This document shows, one piece after another, positions 26,470 through 41,100 of a stretch of 64,000 bases of DNA. The translations under genes and the position numbers were made by a program. The stretch's first letter is position 1. Each line of letters begins with the position of its first letter. Origin of the DNA: Auanema rhodensis (lineage: Eukaryota > Nematoda > Chromadorea > Rhabditida > Rhabditidae). The notes beneath the pieces were generated by a model. It was not told the DNA's origin. It saw only the letters and a program-made list of their open reading frames with translations, and searched no databases. The stretch covers positions 13,578,001 through 13,642,000 of the forward strand of contig OZ059895.1 in the NCBI GenBank assembly GCA_964057225.1, in the 5' to 3' direction.

Positions 26470-29033
26470 ATGTCTTGGATCAACCGAAAACACGAGGCGA
26501 TTGCAAATGAAAAGGCTTATTTCTTTGGAAAGCATCTAGCTTTACTGGAGGAGCAATGCAAAGCATTAATAAATACAGAAATCACTACTTTCGAAGAAAA
26601 GGTTTGGTATAATTTCGTTTAACCGTAACCAATTCAGTATTAGATGGGAATTCATCATGAAGAGGCATTCATGAAGTTTTGCCGGGTTAGTGTTGCCCCA
26701 GATCCTCTATTTTTTCATTTGTTCATACAAGATACAGCATTTTCCCTTGATGATTTTTGTGAGTTGCTGTCATATATATACATATATAGTTAGATCTTTA
26801 GTTGAGTACTATGAGAAGAATGCCATCGACTTTGCCAAGGGTGTGCCTTTTGTTGATTTGGCTCTGTTACTTGGAAAGGTTAGATTGATTCTATATTGTG
26901 TTAGGTACCTTAATCTTTTGTTTCACTAGATTGATCATGCTAAAAAATTCGCTCAGTCTCAAGGTTTACAATATGACATTTTAAAAATATCGGACGAGTG
27001 CAATGATAGCAGTGAGTATTTTTTCAAATAACAATCTTATTTTATTTCTATAGGAAATTTCGCTGAGGAAATGTTACGATATAAAACCAGCTGCAACTTT
27101 AATACAATATCTAACGGAAATGTGAATGAGGAAGTTCGAGAAGCATGCAAGTTGACTTGCTTTGTTTGTGATATGTTTTCATCGGAGGCAGGAAAAGAAT
27201 ATGCATTAACTGAAATGTGGAGGCAGGGATATGAATGGTAGTCTTATGTGTTTAGTGTTTCTTACAAACATTACTATAGGGACGTTTATATTTTATCAGT
27301 GATTCTGGGATTTTCTGCTTCAAACAGCAAATTTTATAAATTTGTGCAAACTTCTTTCATTAAAAAGCATAAGGATATTGCTATTCTAGGGTAAAGATAT
27401 TTGCCATGTTACACGAGGACCAATTTACATTTAGATTAATGAGCGATGTGTTGAAACACAAAGTTCCTTTCTGGAAGTACGCTTCTCATTCAATTTTGGT
27501 TTCTGTTGGACCTGTAGGCTTTTTATGTTTTTTGGCTTTATATAATATTTTTCATAGATTGTTTCTTACCGCCTACTTATATATGCCTGTTTGAAACATG
27601 AGCAAAGCGAAACTGATATGGAGAAAAAGATAGTATGTTTATCATATTTTTACATAAATGAAGTTTATTTAGTCTGAACGAATAAAAATATCCAGAGTTT
27701 TTCAAGAAATTCTCTTAATATGTCTATCTTCTGGAAAATACGACATATTCCATGCTATTTTAAACGATTTCTTCCGAACTATACATAACATTGATTCATC
27801 GATTCTGAGTGATATGTTTTACGGTGCGGATAAAGTCAGTTTTAAGGTTTGATATAACTTTTTTCTTTGTTTGTTTTATTAAGCAAAATGTTATAGAGAG
27901 GTGTTGAGTTTTTAGCAAGTGTTTACGAACTTGTTAACCACCTTACTCGTCGTTATAGATCTTCAAAATGTGACGAGTTTTCTACGTTTTCAAAAGGTTT
28001 CATAATGCTAAATTTTAAATAATTTTTTGTTTCAAGGTGTGCTTGGTGGATTTGTTAAGTTGTGGCTAAAGTCCGGATACTATGTTAAAGACTATGAAAA
28101 AACATGTTTAGAATCATTGAAAAGAATATTAAAAGAATTATACAGTATTTCAAAGGTAACTCAAAGAAAAACACCAATTTATTAATATTCAATTTTCAGG
28201 CAGAAAATATGAAAGATGCCTTACTAACCATTGGCATATTGAATGCTATTTTATCATCAACTCAATGTAACATATTCAACGACATTCGTAGTTTAGTAGT
28301 TACAGACGAAATAGCACATCAAATAACTAATACTTTAAAATCTAGTAAATTATGTAAATCTATTAAACATTATTTTATTTTTTTTTAGATTTTACTAACT
28401 CATCGGGTGAAGATGATTTGGATATCATTTGCAAAGACCTCAATAATATTTTATTCTCAGAAAGCAGTTAAGTTGTAGTTTTTATTGTTCATTTAAAATG
28501 TTAATATAGGTACAGTTAAATCTGTGTTTGAAGAATTAAATTCCGGTGTAGTATATACTGTGGAAAATAATAATTTAAACCTGCTAGGTAAGAATATTGC
28601 CCTATCTAATAAATAAAATTTTTTAGATTATTTTGAGAAGCATCATTTAACATTCGTATCTCTAGAATCAGAGAATACCATTGGAGAAAATCTTAAAGAT
28701 TCCAGCAAACCAATAGAGGTAATATATTTTGATACTTCAGAAACATCTGTTTCCAGAGTGCCACCTGTAATTTAGCTGCTACGACTACTAGTAGCAGTGG
28801 GAGAGGTTCATCTTCGTCTATTGAATATATCAGTGTAAGTTCATGCTACGAAACCAGAACAAGTTATAAAAGATTTTATTGTTTAGGATAGTTCCAACCG
28901 TTCAATAAAAAGCTCGGAATCAAAGTTTAAATCAGGCGGATTTGAGATTAATGTACAACAAATATTTTTCAATATAATACATAAATAATTACAGTGCATG
29001 ACGGAAGGATTCAATGGTTGGTTAAGAACGTAA
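26470..29033 (+). CDS. Unrecognised, mainly helical protein of about 640 residues
   Basis: Not recognised. Starting at ATG 26470 (MSWINRKHEAIANEKAYFFG), about 14 short exons give one continuous frame, with junctions supported by GT/AG sites and phase. The first three quarters look like an all-helical repeat: FMKFCRVSVAPDPLFFHLF, DDFFEYYEKNAIDFAKGVPF, DLALLLGKIDHAKKFAQSQG, EACKLTCFVCDMFSSEAGKE, then RVFQEILLICLSSGKYDIFH and FVKLWLKSGYYVKDYEKTCL. The last quarter is serine-, threonine- and asparagine-rich (TTTSSSGRGSSSSIEYIS), probably disordered, and ends EGFNGWLRT with TAA at 29031-29033. There is no signal peptide or clear membrane segment. The open frame across many introns makes it a real gene; a divergent HEAT/ARM- or TPR-like scaffold is the best guess. 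Confidence 0.75.
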
Positions 29034-29188
29034 AGATCACTCACAGATGAATATATTTATTTTTTTACATGTGAACTTTTTCAGTTGTATCTCTCGGCAA
29101 TAAATATTCCTAAAAGAAATTTATTAACTGTATGGAGAAGTTCTTATATTTAAATGGTTATATTTTACAAATTTGTTTAAACGCCCAC

Positions 29189-29841
29189 TTAGCAGTGCAA
29201 TATATAGGATATAAAACCAAATTGGTAAATAAACGAACCCTGATCGAGCCCAGACATTGTGTCAGATTCTAGCTCCTTGTTCTTTTTTATTATTTGCATT
29301 ATTTCTCGCAATGAATCATTTTCTCGTTTTAGTTGTTTATTATTTGTGTTATGTTCTTCTAAGATTTCAGAACTACGGGCTATCTCTGAAATGAACATCA
29401 TAAAGAGAAAAAAATAAATAAAATTACCTTGCTTGATCTTATCGGCCTCCACCCCTAATTCCTGAATAAGGTTTTTTTTTTGAATTCTAGGCTCTAAAGC
29501 CAAACAGTTACTAAGAAAAGGATAGTAAAGGTAAACCTGTAATGCTTGAAGCAAACTTTGAAATCATAGCCTTAAGGTTGTCAATCTGACTTGTTCTAAA
29601 AAGAATGTTGGATAAAAAAAAAAAAAAAAGTCCCTACAATTCACGATTATATCCATTTATCTTCTGCAAAGAAAGCTCCAAATCTTCACTCGAAGGGGTT
29701 AAATCCTTTAAATATTTTATAAAGTATCTAACAACAGTATCCCACCTCAATTTGAATCTTATATTTATCAAAAAAAGCCAAATCATCTTGAACGGAAAAA
29801 GTGCGATCGCCCTTAGAATTGTTCAAACAGCTTTGATCCAT
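29189..29841 (-). CDS. Small coiled-coil protein, unrecognised
   Basis: Five exons on the minus strand give about 160 residues. It starts MDQSCLNNSKGDRTFSVQDD at 29841 and continues FFDKYKIQIEDLTPSSEDLE, then a long heptad-like stretch (LQKINGYNRELTSQIDNLKA, IQELGVEADKIKQEIARSSE, NKQLKRENDSLREIMQIIKK) typical of a coiled coil. The end is short and hydrophobic (QFGFISYILHC, TAA at 29189-29191). The layout resembles small structural or kinetochore/centrosome coiled-coil proteins or the SIKE/FGFR1OP2 group, but similarity is too generic to name it. It is convergent with the previous gene (155 bases) and divergent from rab-18 (255 bases). The last exon boundary is the least certain part. Confidence 0.65.
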
Positions 29842-30096
29842 ATTTCTGAAATTCTTGAATATTTTATACACTTTATTCACTAATTATTCTTGTGAATAAC
29901 TATTCTAAAAAAACATTTCATTTTTAAAATTTCGCGCCTTTGTTAATATTTTTGGTCCTGCAACATTCAATATTACGGTAGCACAAAAATATTTCGAATG
30001 ACGTTGCGGCATATGACTTAAGCATCTTTTTAAAGTTGAAAGCGAATATTGTTTATTATACTAAACAAAATAATAATAAATGAGCTTACTTTAGAA

Positions 30097-30934
<838 letters not shown>

Positions 30935-30982
30935 TTAATAGATTTGTAAATATGAGGCATTATTTCACGTTCTTTACATGTG

Positions 30983-31019
30983 TATATATAATAATATATA
31001 TATATATATATATATATAT
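30983..31019. repeat. (TA)n microsatellite between rab-18 and uaf-1
   Basis: A nearly pure TA run in the short intercistronic region, about 50 bases after the rab-18 stop and 165 bases before the uaf-1 start. Confidence 0.9.
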
Positions 31020-31185
31020 TGAGAGCTATGTTCACATTTGTAAATATTTTTTAGCTATTTTCACTTCCACCGTTTCAAGCTATTTTCGATAAATTGATGA
31101 TTTTAATTTCTTCACATTTTCTATTGTTTAGCGGTTCAATATCTTAATATTCTGTTTTCCACTTCTATAAATAAGTATATCTCAG

Positions 31186-33173
<1,988 letters not shown>

Positions 33174-33298
33174 TATCGTCGTTATTGTTATTTAATTAAT
33201 TACCTTATACTATTCCTCCATGTATCTCTGTTGTTATTAAATATACAGCAAAATGAATTGTTCCGCTTTCAAGATCTGAAAACTGTTGAAAGTTGTAA

Positions 33299-33304
33299 AA
33301 TAAA
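33299..33304 (+). terminator. AATAAA polyadenylation signal after uaf-1
   Basis: A canonical AATAAA 126 bases after the uaf-1 stop and 93 bases before the next start codon, fitting 3' end formation between genes of one transcript. Confidence 0.55.
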
Positions 33305-33396
33305 ATGATTAATTGAGTAGGTTTCTCTAAACCAAGCAGTCTAGATAAAAATATGAAGCAGGTTTTTCAACGATCATTGCTAGTTTATTTTTTAAA

Positions 33397-33723
33397 ATGA
33401 AAGGTCTAATTCTTGTCATAATTCTTATTCTCTATGTTTGTTGTATTCATTGTCTTACATTACGGGAGGCTAACAATGCTAGAATAGTGGCGGAAAGGAA
33501 CTTGCATTTATACGAGCGACCAATTATTAAAGATATTCCTTCAAGGTTCGAAACATGAATTTATATTTTAGAAAGCTTATTTTTCAGTCCCAAAGTGCGT
33601 GTGAATTGGGATGGACATGTATTTGTAGCCCCTAATGGACCCATGAAATCAAGCTCGTTACACTCTACCTTTGCTGACTTGTTCAAAGAAAAAAACAGTG
33701 TCAGCACATTAAGAAATCAATGA
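33397..33723 (+). CDS. Small secreted protein, unrecognised
   Basis: Two exons joined across a 45-base intron (after GATATTCCTTCAAG, acceptor TTTTTCAG) encode about 94 residues. The N-terminus MKGLILVIILILYVCCIHC is a classic signal peptide. The mature part is short and hydrophilic: REANNARIVAERNLHLYERP, then VRVNWDGHVFVAPNGPMKSS and a Ser/Thr-rich tail ending STLRNQ, TGA at 33721-33723. It has no repeated motif, amidation Gly-Lys-Arg site or cysteine pattern, so it is not an obvious neuropeptide. It sits in the uaf-1 run, 223 bases after uaf-1 and 445 before TMEM245. An out-of-frame ATG just upstream opens a 15-codon reading frame. Function unknown. Confidence 0.7.
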
Positions 33724-34168
33724 TATGCCTTGAAGTTGAATGAAACATTTTTATCGATTGTTGTATTATGATTTAAAGAAATAATGCTAGCGGGTAAATA
33801 ACCGGATTTTTAATGTTTTTGGGTGAACGGTAATTTTTGGAATTTAGATAATTGTGCTTTTTTCAAATATTTATTTTTAACTTTAAAGTTGATAATATTT
33901 TCGTGAAACGGAGCCAATTGCTAGCAAGGGCTGGGGTAACCGAGGTTGTTGTCTTTTTTCATCGATTGCTTGTGAATGCATGTTGTATGCCTTTTTTTTG
34001 CTTAGTACTAATTTCAATTTCATTTATAATATTTTCTCTATGCTAATTTTTTTATTTAGTCTTTAGCATTCAAATACTTCTAATGTTAATTGTACACGTC
34101 ATTCCTTATTACAAAAATAAAATATATGAATACATGAAAAATTTATTCACTTGATTTCTAGAAGAACC
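33724..34168 (+). other. Intercistronic region before TMEM245
   Basis: 445 bases of AT-rich sequence with no credible reading frame. AATAAA at 34116-34121 is followed by the acceptor GATTTCTAG ending at 34160, eight bases before the TMEM245 ATG. The spacing fits coupled polyadenylation and trans-splicing. Confidence 0.55.
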
Positions 34169-37100
34169 ATGAAATTTTCTCAAAGTAGTGGGGGTATAAT
34201 GAGCCGAATAGTGGGTGAAGATCAACAAAATTCGGCTTTACAGATAGCTATGTATAATGCTTTATTTCTTTTTATGGTAAGTGAATAGCATTCAATACAT
34301 ATTAAGAGTTTTTGATTTATTAGATGGGGCTAAGTATATGTGGCCTCGTTGCGATGTACAACATGCTTTATATGTTTCTATTTCCTATGCTCTGGGCTGT
34401 TTTGGTTGGAACTGTTCTATTTCCTTTCAAAAAAAAAGTTACTGATGTTATCAAAGGTGCTATCTATTTTAATATTTTATTGATATGTTTGTTGTTGACT
34501 TCTACAGGATGGCTATGTAAATTACAAGACACTGACACTTCTTTGGCTATCGGGATTATCACTCTACCATTTAGCGCATTTAACGATTTCTCGGAATTTG
34601 TGTTCTCAGTTATCATGAGGTTTAAGCCTTCTCCTTTATCATTAAGGATAATATTTTCAGTCAACATGGTATCGCTATAGGAGCGTCGTATCTACTTTTG
34701 AAAATACTGAGTTATGAACGAACTTTCATGCATATAATTTGTTGGTTAGGTCGGCTCTATGAATTTGTGGACTCAGTAGTTTTGTTTTTTACTAAAAACT
34801 GGGTAGCTATAACTGCAATATAGGCACGTAGATCAAACTAATTATAGATTCTTCCCATTTTGGTCCTATATTTTGGATTGTATGCTGCTTGGATTTATTT
34901 GCAAGATCACGATACTATTAATAAAAAACTTGCTCGTACCTTTTCTCTTCCAATATGGTACACACAATTTAACATGATATTTCTATAATTGAAGATTTAG
35001 GATATATTTGCTATCACAACTTGCCATGTTTTTCGGCCCTTTTAGGGCAGCAGTGTTTGGTCTAGCAGGATTTGTTTTAGCTCTCATATCAGCAGGTCTT
35101 GTAAGAAGTGAGGAAGCGCAGGAAAATTCATCACAAACACCAATAGAGGACGAAGTACAGGATATTACAGTAAATGATCATCCTAATATGCATAAGAGCA
35201 CAGGTAGAACTAAATATAATAAATTTATAAAAAGCGGACTATTACAGAGGAAAACGGTTTGGATAGCGCCTTATCAGGAGATTATTTAATTCGTGCTGTT
35301 GTTGGACTATGTGCCTTACTATGGGTTGTTCGTCATGATTCTTCACTGATTCTACTATCATTTCCGTTTCTGTTTGCTCTTTTGAGAAAAACAGGTATGC
35401 ATATAGTTAGTATCTATCCAGATCGTTGCCAAAAAATGGAGAAGAACTCCCCTTTGTTTCAAAAAAAAAATACATATATACATGTAATCCTGATTATTAC
35501 AGCTCAATCATTGGGTATCGTGGCGATAGCCGAGCGATTTCTTCAATCTATTTGGGAAGCTATATCGCCATACGTTTTAAAAGTTGTTAATATCACAGTC
35601 GCAGGTCCTCTACGTCAATTTGTGAAGGTTCACCATAGATTCGTGCAAAACTTTATCAATTTGAATTAGGTTATTTTCACCTCTGATAAGTTTCTCATAA
35701 CAACTTTGCATGACACCATGGATGTACTTTCATCTGTAGTTGTTATGATATTATTGGCATTTTCTGCACTGTTTGCGTTATTCTTTATTGGGTTCCAACT
35801 TCATGGAGAAACAGTCTGTTTTTTCTAACATTATAAAGAATATCTACAGTTTTAGGTTCACCTGGTTAGATTAACGTCGAATGTTTTATCCTCGCGCCCA
35901 GATTGGGTAGCCGCTGCAATGAACTTCACAGAAGACAAACTCGAAGATCATAACATTGATATAGATAATTATGTTGAACAAGCGTATCAACAAGGTAGAA
36001 TCTGGCTTGGCACTCAAGTAAGAGCATTAGGGGGCGGAAAAGATGTCGAAAGAGCTGACATGCTTGAAACTCAAGTTCAACAAGTTGGTAATTATGTCAG
36101 AAAGGTTAATAAAAAATTTTTTTAGATCGTAGATAATTTATACAAAATGTGGGAAGAAAGGGATACTGGTAGTCATGATTCTACAGTGGTTGTTAAGGGA
36201 GACTGGTACACCCAACTCAAAAGTGTTACTGATCTTCAAGCTTTAAAAGAAGAGCTAACTGCTATCATGAAAGAAAATGTGGATACGCTGATTGGCGTGT
36301 GTTTTTTCGATTTATTAATTTTTATATTAAATTATTCACTATATAGATAGCCAGATCACTGTGGGATGTGATATCATCTAATTTGACATTTATATCGTCT
36401 GTTCTGTTTGCTTTTGCTGGTGTTATTCTCAGTTTTGGAATGGAAATAGTCAACTTTTTGATTGAACTAGTATATATTTTATTGTTTGCTACAAATATTA
36501 AGTTTTCAAATTTTTAGATTGTTTTTCTAACAATGGTCTATTACCTCCTTTCTGCTTCCAACGAACGATGGTTACCTTTGCAATGGGCTTCAAGAATAAT
36601 TTCAGTAGCACCTACTTCAAATTCTGAGTACGACGTGACTGCTGCAGTAGAACAAGCCATTTTGTTTGTAAAATATCATTTAACTCTGATAATTTATTGT
36701 ATCTTAGCGGAGTCTTTGTGCTCTCATCGAAAATGGCGGTATTCTATGGGTTTTATACGTTCTTCGTTCACAGCTTATTTGATTTAAATATAGTATTTAT
36801 TCCTTCAAGTACGCGTCTGTCAATATTCATTTACTATCTATCTTTTCAGTGATGGCAGCTATTTTTGCTGCGATTCCGATCATGGCTCCTTATTTTGTAT
36901 CTGTATTTGGAATTTTCGAGCTGTGGCTGGTATTATGAAAGTACCTTATTATTTTATTTACCAATAGTCTTTAGGTTCGTGGTGAATCCGCTGCAGCGTT
37001 GGTCTTCGGGCTTATGTCTTTTGCCCCACTTCTATTTGCCGATGCAACTTTCTATCGTGAAGTCAAGTATGTACAAAATAAAAAAAATATAATATGTATT

Positions 37101-37339
37101 CCACTATATTTTAGAACATCTCACCCGTATGTCACGGGTCTATCTATTATAGGCGGAATGTACTGGTTAGGGCTTCAGGTAATTAAGCCTTTAATTTTAA
37201 AAATTCTAATAAACATTTTAAGGGTGCTATTATTGGACCTATTATTTTATGCTCTTTCCTCGTATTGGTGAACGTTTATCTCCAATTCGCTCAACCAGAT
37301 CTATCTGAAGAACCTAACAGATGTAAAAAAAATAATTAA
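34169..37339 (+). CDS. TMEM245: TMEM245 homologue (AI-2E transporter-like superfamily)
   Basis: A large multi-pass membrane protein of the TMEM245 (C9orf5) family, which shares a fold with bacterial AI-2E exporters; its function in animals is unsettled. About 820 residues in some 16 exons. N-terminal membrane segments include MLYMFLFPMLWAVLVGTVLF followed by PFKKKVTDV. A soluble loop with alternating acidic and basic stretches lies at about 35870-36300. The conserved C-terminal part reads YYLLSASNERWLPLQWASRI, NIVFIPSMMAAIFAAIPIMA, HPYVTGLSIIGGMYWLGLQG and AIIGPIILCSFLVLVNVY, all in the order of the human protein. ATG 34169 (MKFSQSSGGIMSRIVGED), stop TAA 37337-37339. Likely last gene of the rab-18/uaf-1 run. 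Confidence 0.92.
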
Positions 37340-38181
37340 AATTCGTCTCTTAACTATAAGAACTAAAATTAATAAATTGTATTATGTACTGTTCTCTGAG
37401 AGTTCAGATAAATTTTTTTTTCTGTCATGTTCTAAAAATAACATACCCTATTCACATCCTTTCATAGCCAAACAATCTCAGAATGCACAGATACAACAAT
37501 AAAATTTTTTCTTTCTGTAACAAAGTATACTTTTTATAATTATACTTTTTGTAATCGATTTTGAAATTTACAATTATTGCATTGTAAAAATTTTTTTTCA
37601 CACTGAATATCTTATATTTTGTACAGAAAGTTGGTCTCATTTTTTTACAAGTAAAATTTTATAAAACTTTCTCTAAACTTGTCAGGTTAAAAGAAAAAGT
37701 AAGAAATTATGAAATCTCTCTAGCCAGCTGATCACATAAGTGTTTTTGAATTGCTTCAAAAACGGTCCAGCTTTTATCACTGTCGAACCAGCCTAGCATT
37801 TATTGTTTTTCATTTTTCTTTAACAAATATCCGAGAGTGGTCCTTATTTTCTAATCACTATTGAAAATCTGCTTTTTAGCGCAGCTAAAAATTCAATATA
37901 TAATAATTCCTTATCATTATATTATTATGAATATAATTCCTTGACCAGAAATCCTTCATTAATTAATATAACGAAGAGACTTTTGATAAAGGTTACCTCT
38001 CATACACATGTATTTTTGAAAAACATACTATGATTTCACTGTTGATTGACGAATCATCCGTTAGTCTCCAGTTTTGTTTTGTTTCTTATTTATGTTTCCT
38101 TTCCTATTTTTGTTTTAGACTTACATTCATTGTCGGCCGCTTAGTGTCTTGAGCTTGCCGGAAGTGTCGATAAACAACACC
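37340..38181. other. Region between TMEM245 and the ZER1 gene
   Basis: About 840 bases, AT-rich, with no credible reading frame. A GC-richer short stretch near 38125-38180 with a GTTTTAG acceptor ending about 38120 probably marks the ZER1 5' leader. The gap is large enough for an independent promoter. Confidence 0.5.
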
Positions 38182-41100
38182 ATGAGCGAAGAGGTGAGTT
38201 TTTCATTTCGTTTTATTCGTATTGATTGAATATATGTCTATGTCATTACTAAACAACAATAAAAAACATATATGATAATACATTTCAAAAATGGGCTTGG
38301 GTCCTGAGGTAGTCTTCGTTAATAGCCTTCCAGTTGGACAGGCATACTTCAATTTTAACTGTTTTATTATCTCATATCATTTCTTCTTTATTTTTACCTT
38401 TACCTATTCAAGTTTTTTATTAAGTTGTTGAAGTGACGATTCTATCAACTACGTTTGTTGTCTAGCAGCTATATATCAAATATCGACAACTATATAATTT
38501 TAAAAAAATTTTATATTTAATTTTTTGAGTGATTTTACTAATTTAATTCGAAGTAAAATGTGATCAATAGGAAATCTTTACGAGGATAGATATTTTCACA
38601 AACTACTTCCCATGTTTTGTATTCTTACCAGATGTCTCGTGACCACTCTTAATAGCGTAATTTTCCGGTGTTTACCATTATGAGCTTCTTTTACGAAAGA
38701 AGCTATCTGTTTGTGCTTCTCCTACCAAAAGATGTATAGCGCACTTTATTATAATCTATTACTCTGTTTCTGCTTGTTTCAAATCCGTTAACATTTACCT
38801 GTAACAAAAATCAAATTTAAAATTTTTACAAGTTTTACTAATTTAATGATATTGTTGCATTACTTACAAAACTAATCAGATCAGAGATCGTAACGCTCTC
38901 ATTAAAAAGAATATCAGAGAAACTGTTAGGTCTTCACATGTTTGTATAAATATTCGTATTGTTAGAGACTAGGAATGCTAGTCGATTTTTTTCTCTCGTC
39001 CCTCTTCCGTGCAGCACATGAATCGTTATGTCTATTCCATCTAATCGATTGGCCTCAGCAGCCCAAACCATGCTATGGACAAAATAATACGTATTTTCAA
39101 AATTTTGCATTCTTTTCAATTTTTCTAAAATTTATTTTATATTCTAGCTCTAAATTAACGAATCGGTTCTGGAGTTTAATTTATTATATTTAATTATATG
39201 CTGTGCACATGTTTCTATTATACTTCTACTGTCATGACGTATCAGCACAATTATTACATAAAGTGTCATACTTCATTCTCAAATGTAGTCGAATTAATGA
39301 ATTTTGCCACGCTCATCTCTTGAACACATCAGTTTTTTACTATTTCTACTATTTACGGTTAAGGCAATTAAGCTTAGAATCGAAAGAATGTACTTAATAC
39401 AATTTATTATTTTTTGCTTATTTCTACAGCTCATAATTGTCGATATATATTCGACAACGCATTCGAATTTAAAAAATTATTTACGTTTTCATCGAGTATA
39501 AACCAAAAAAAATTATTATTAATAATAATATTAGTTATACTGTTTTTGTTTTTTTTATGATATAATTTCATAATTTTTTTATAAAGCAGGGAATAAAACA
39601 TAGATGCTTGCTTACTTCTCTTGATTATTCAATTCAGAAGAAAAATTAAAATATATGTTTTTCGATATGCACTTGCTACATAAACTCTTAGCCGCCTACC
39701 CAAAAAAAGAATCAATTTTTTGCTCTTAAATTAATTTTAATCAATGTAATTCGAGATTTAATGTATGAGTTATGATCGAAGCTTTGACAGAATGTTCATT
39801 CTCAATAACTAATCTCGAAACATATATTGATTTCTCTTGGCGTCTTCTTGTTTGCGAAATTTTCGATCAAGTTTTACTTCTATATATTTCTATATATTTA
39901 TACATTAATTTATAAAAGTTTTCATTCATATTTTTAAAATTTAGTCGTTTAAATGATATTTTTATATAGGTATGTAGGTCCTTATACAATTAATATTCAT
40001 TCTCGGGCAAACTAAATTTGTTAAAGGCGTAAAGTATTGATTAATGTTTTATTTTTTTTTGCGCTTCATCCAGTCATAATTTCCTTACGTATTTACTTTT
40101 GATTGAGATTGTATGTATGCTCATTCCTCTTCGCTTGAAATTTTGAACTATTGAATATTTATACCATAAATGACTATGATAATAAAAAAGCCTGGCTTCT
40201 CGGATTGTTTTTCTAAATAATCATAGTCACTTCTCTTCTGTAGAATACATCTAAGACTATTTTTAGATCTAATTTTTTTCATTTTACCGAGGTTTCAAGT
40301 TATTGTGTTACATTACCTTTGTTTATTGACTAAAAAAATATTAGGATCACCACCTCTTCTCCATAGTTGTCGCCTAAAGTACACTCCTGACGATATTCGT
40401 TGTGTAATTTCCTGTCCTAGTATAAATTAAACAAGTGGAAGGGTTAATAGATATGACTCGTTTCTAACATCGCCAACGGGCTACGCCTTCCCATGCGGGC
40501 GTCTCTTGAATGGTTCATCAATCTGTCGTTGATTGCATTTCTTATCGATTTCTACAATATCTTAATTGTGCGAGACTTAAAACTTAATTTAAAGAACTGA
40601 TAGTCTCTTTTTGGGTTTAATATTCTATGAATTCTTGTAGTTTATATACGTTGAAGTTACTCGTTTTTGTGCTCATTATGCAATTGAGTTCTGTGAATCT
40701 CAGTTCTCAATTGACTATGTTGTAACTTAAGTTTCTTTAATATTCGCGGACTTCGCTTTTACCCTTATCAAAATCAATGGTTGAGTTTGAGATTTGAAAA
40801 GCGCGTGATAGTTTGAGTCATATGCTCACCGACTTTCATCTTTCTATATTGTTTCTACTCATCAACAAGTTCTCAGGTTCAAAGTCTTCAGTTGTTGATA
40901 TATATTATATATATATATATATATATATGTTTATATATATATGTGTGTATATAAATAAATATTTATATTTTAGTAGTATTGGTATTACGCTAAATTATGT
41001 AATTAAATTTCAGATCTTTCTTCTGGTTATGAAAAATTTGCTAACCGTTTTTTTACTCATATCATTTATTTCCCCGTTTAATCGAGTATTTTTTGTTTTC

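Noticed and set aside
25480-29841. Whether the two unrecognised genes and the acyltransferase form a novel functional system
   Set aside because: The genes are on alternating strands with separate upstream regions, and nothing links their predicted functions.
33800-33850. Possible Sm-binding site AATTTTTGG, as in spliced-leader or snRNA genes
   Set aside because: No leader-like 22-base exon with donor lies upstream and no stable 3' stem lies downstream, so a chance match in AT-rich DNA is more likely.
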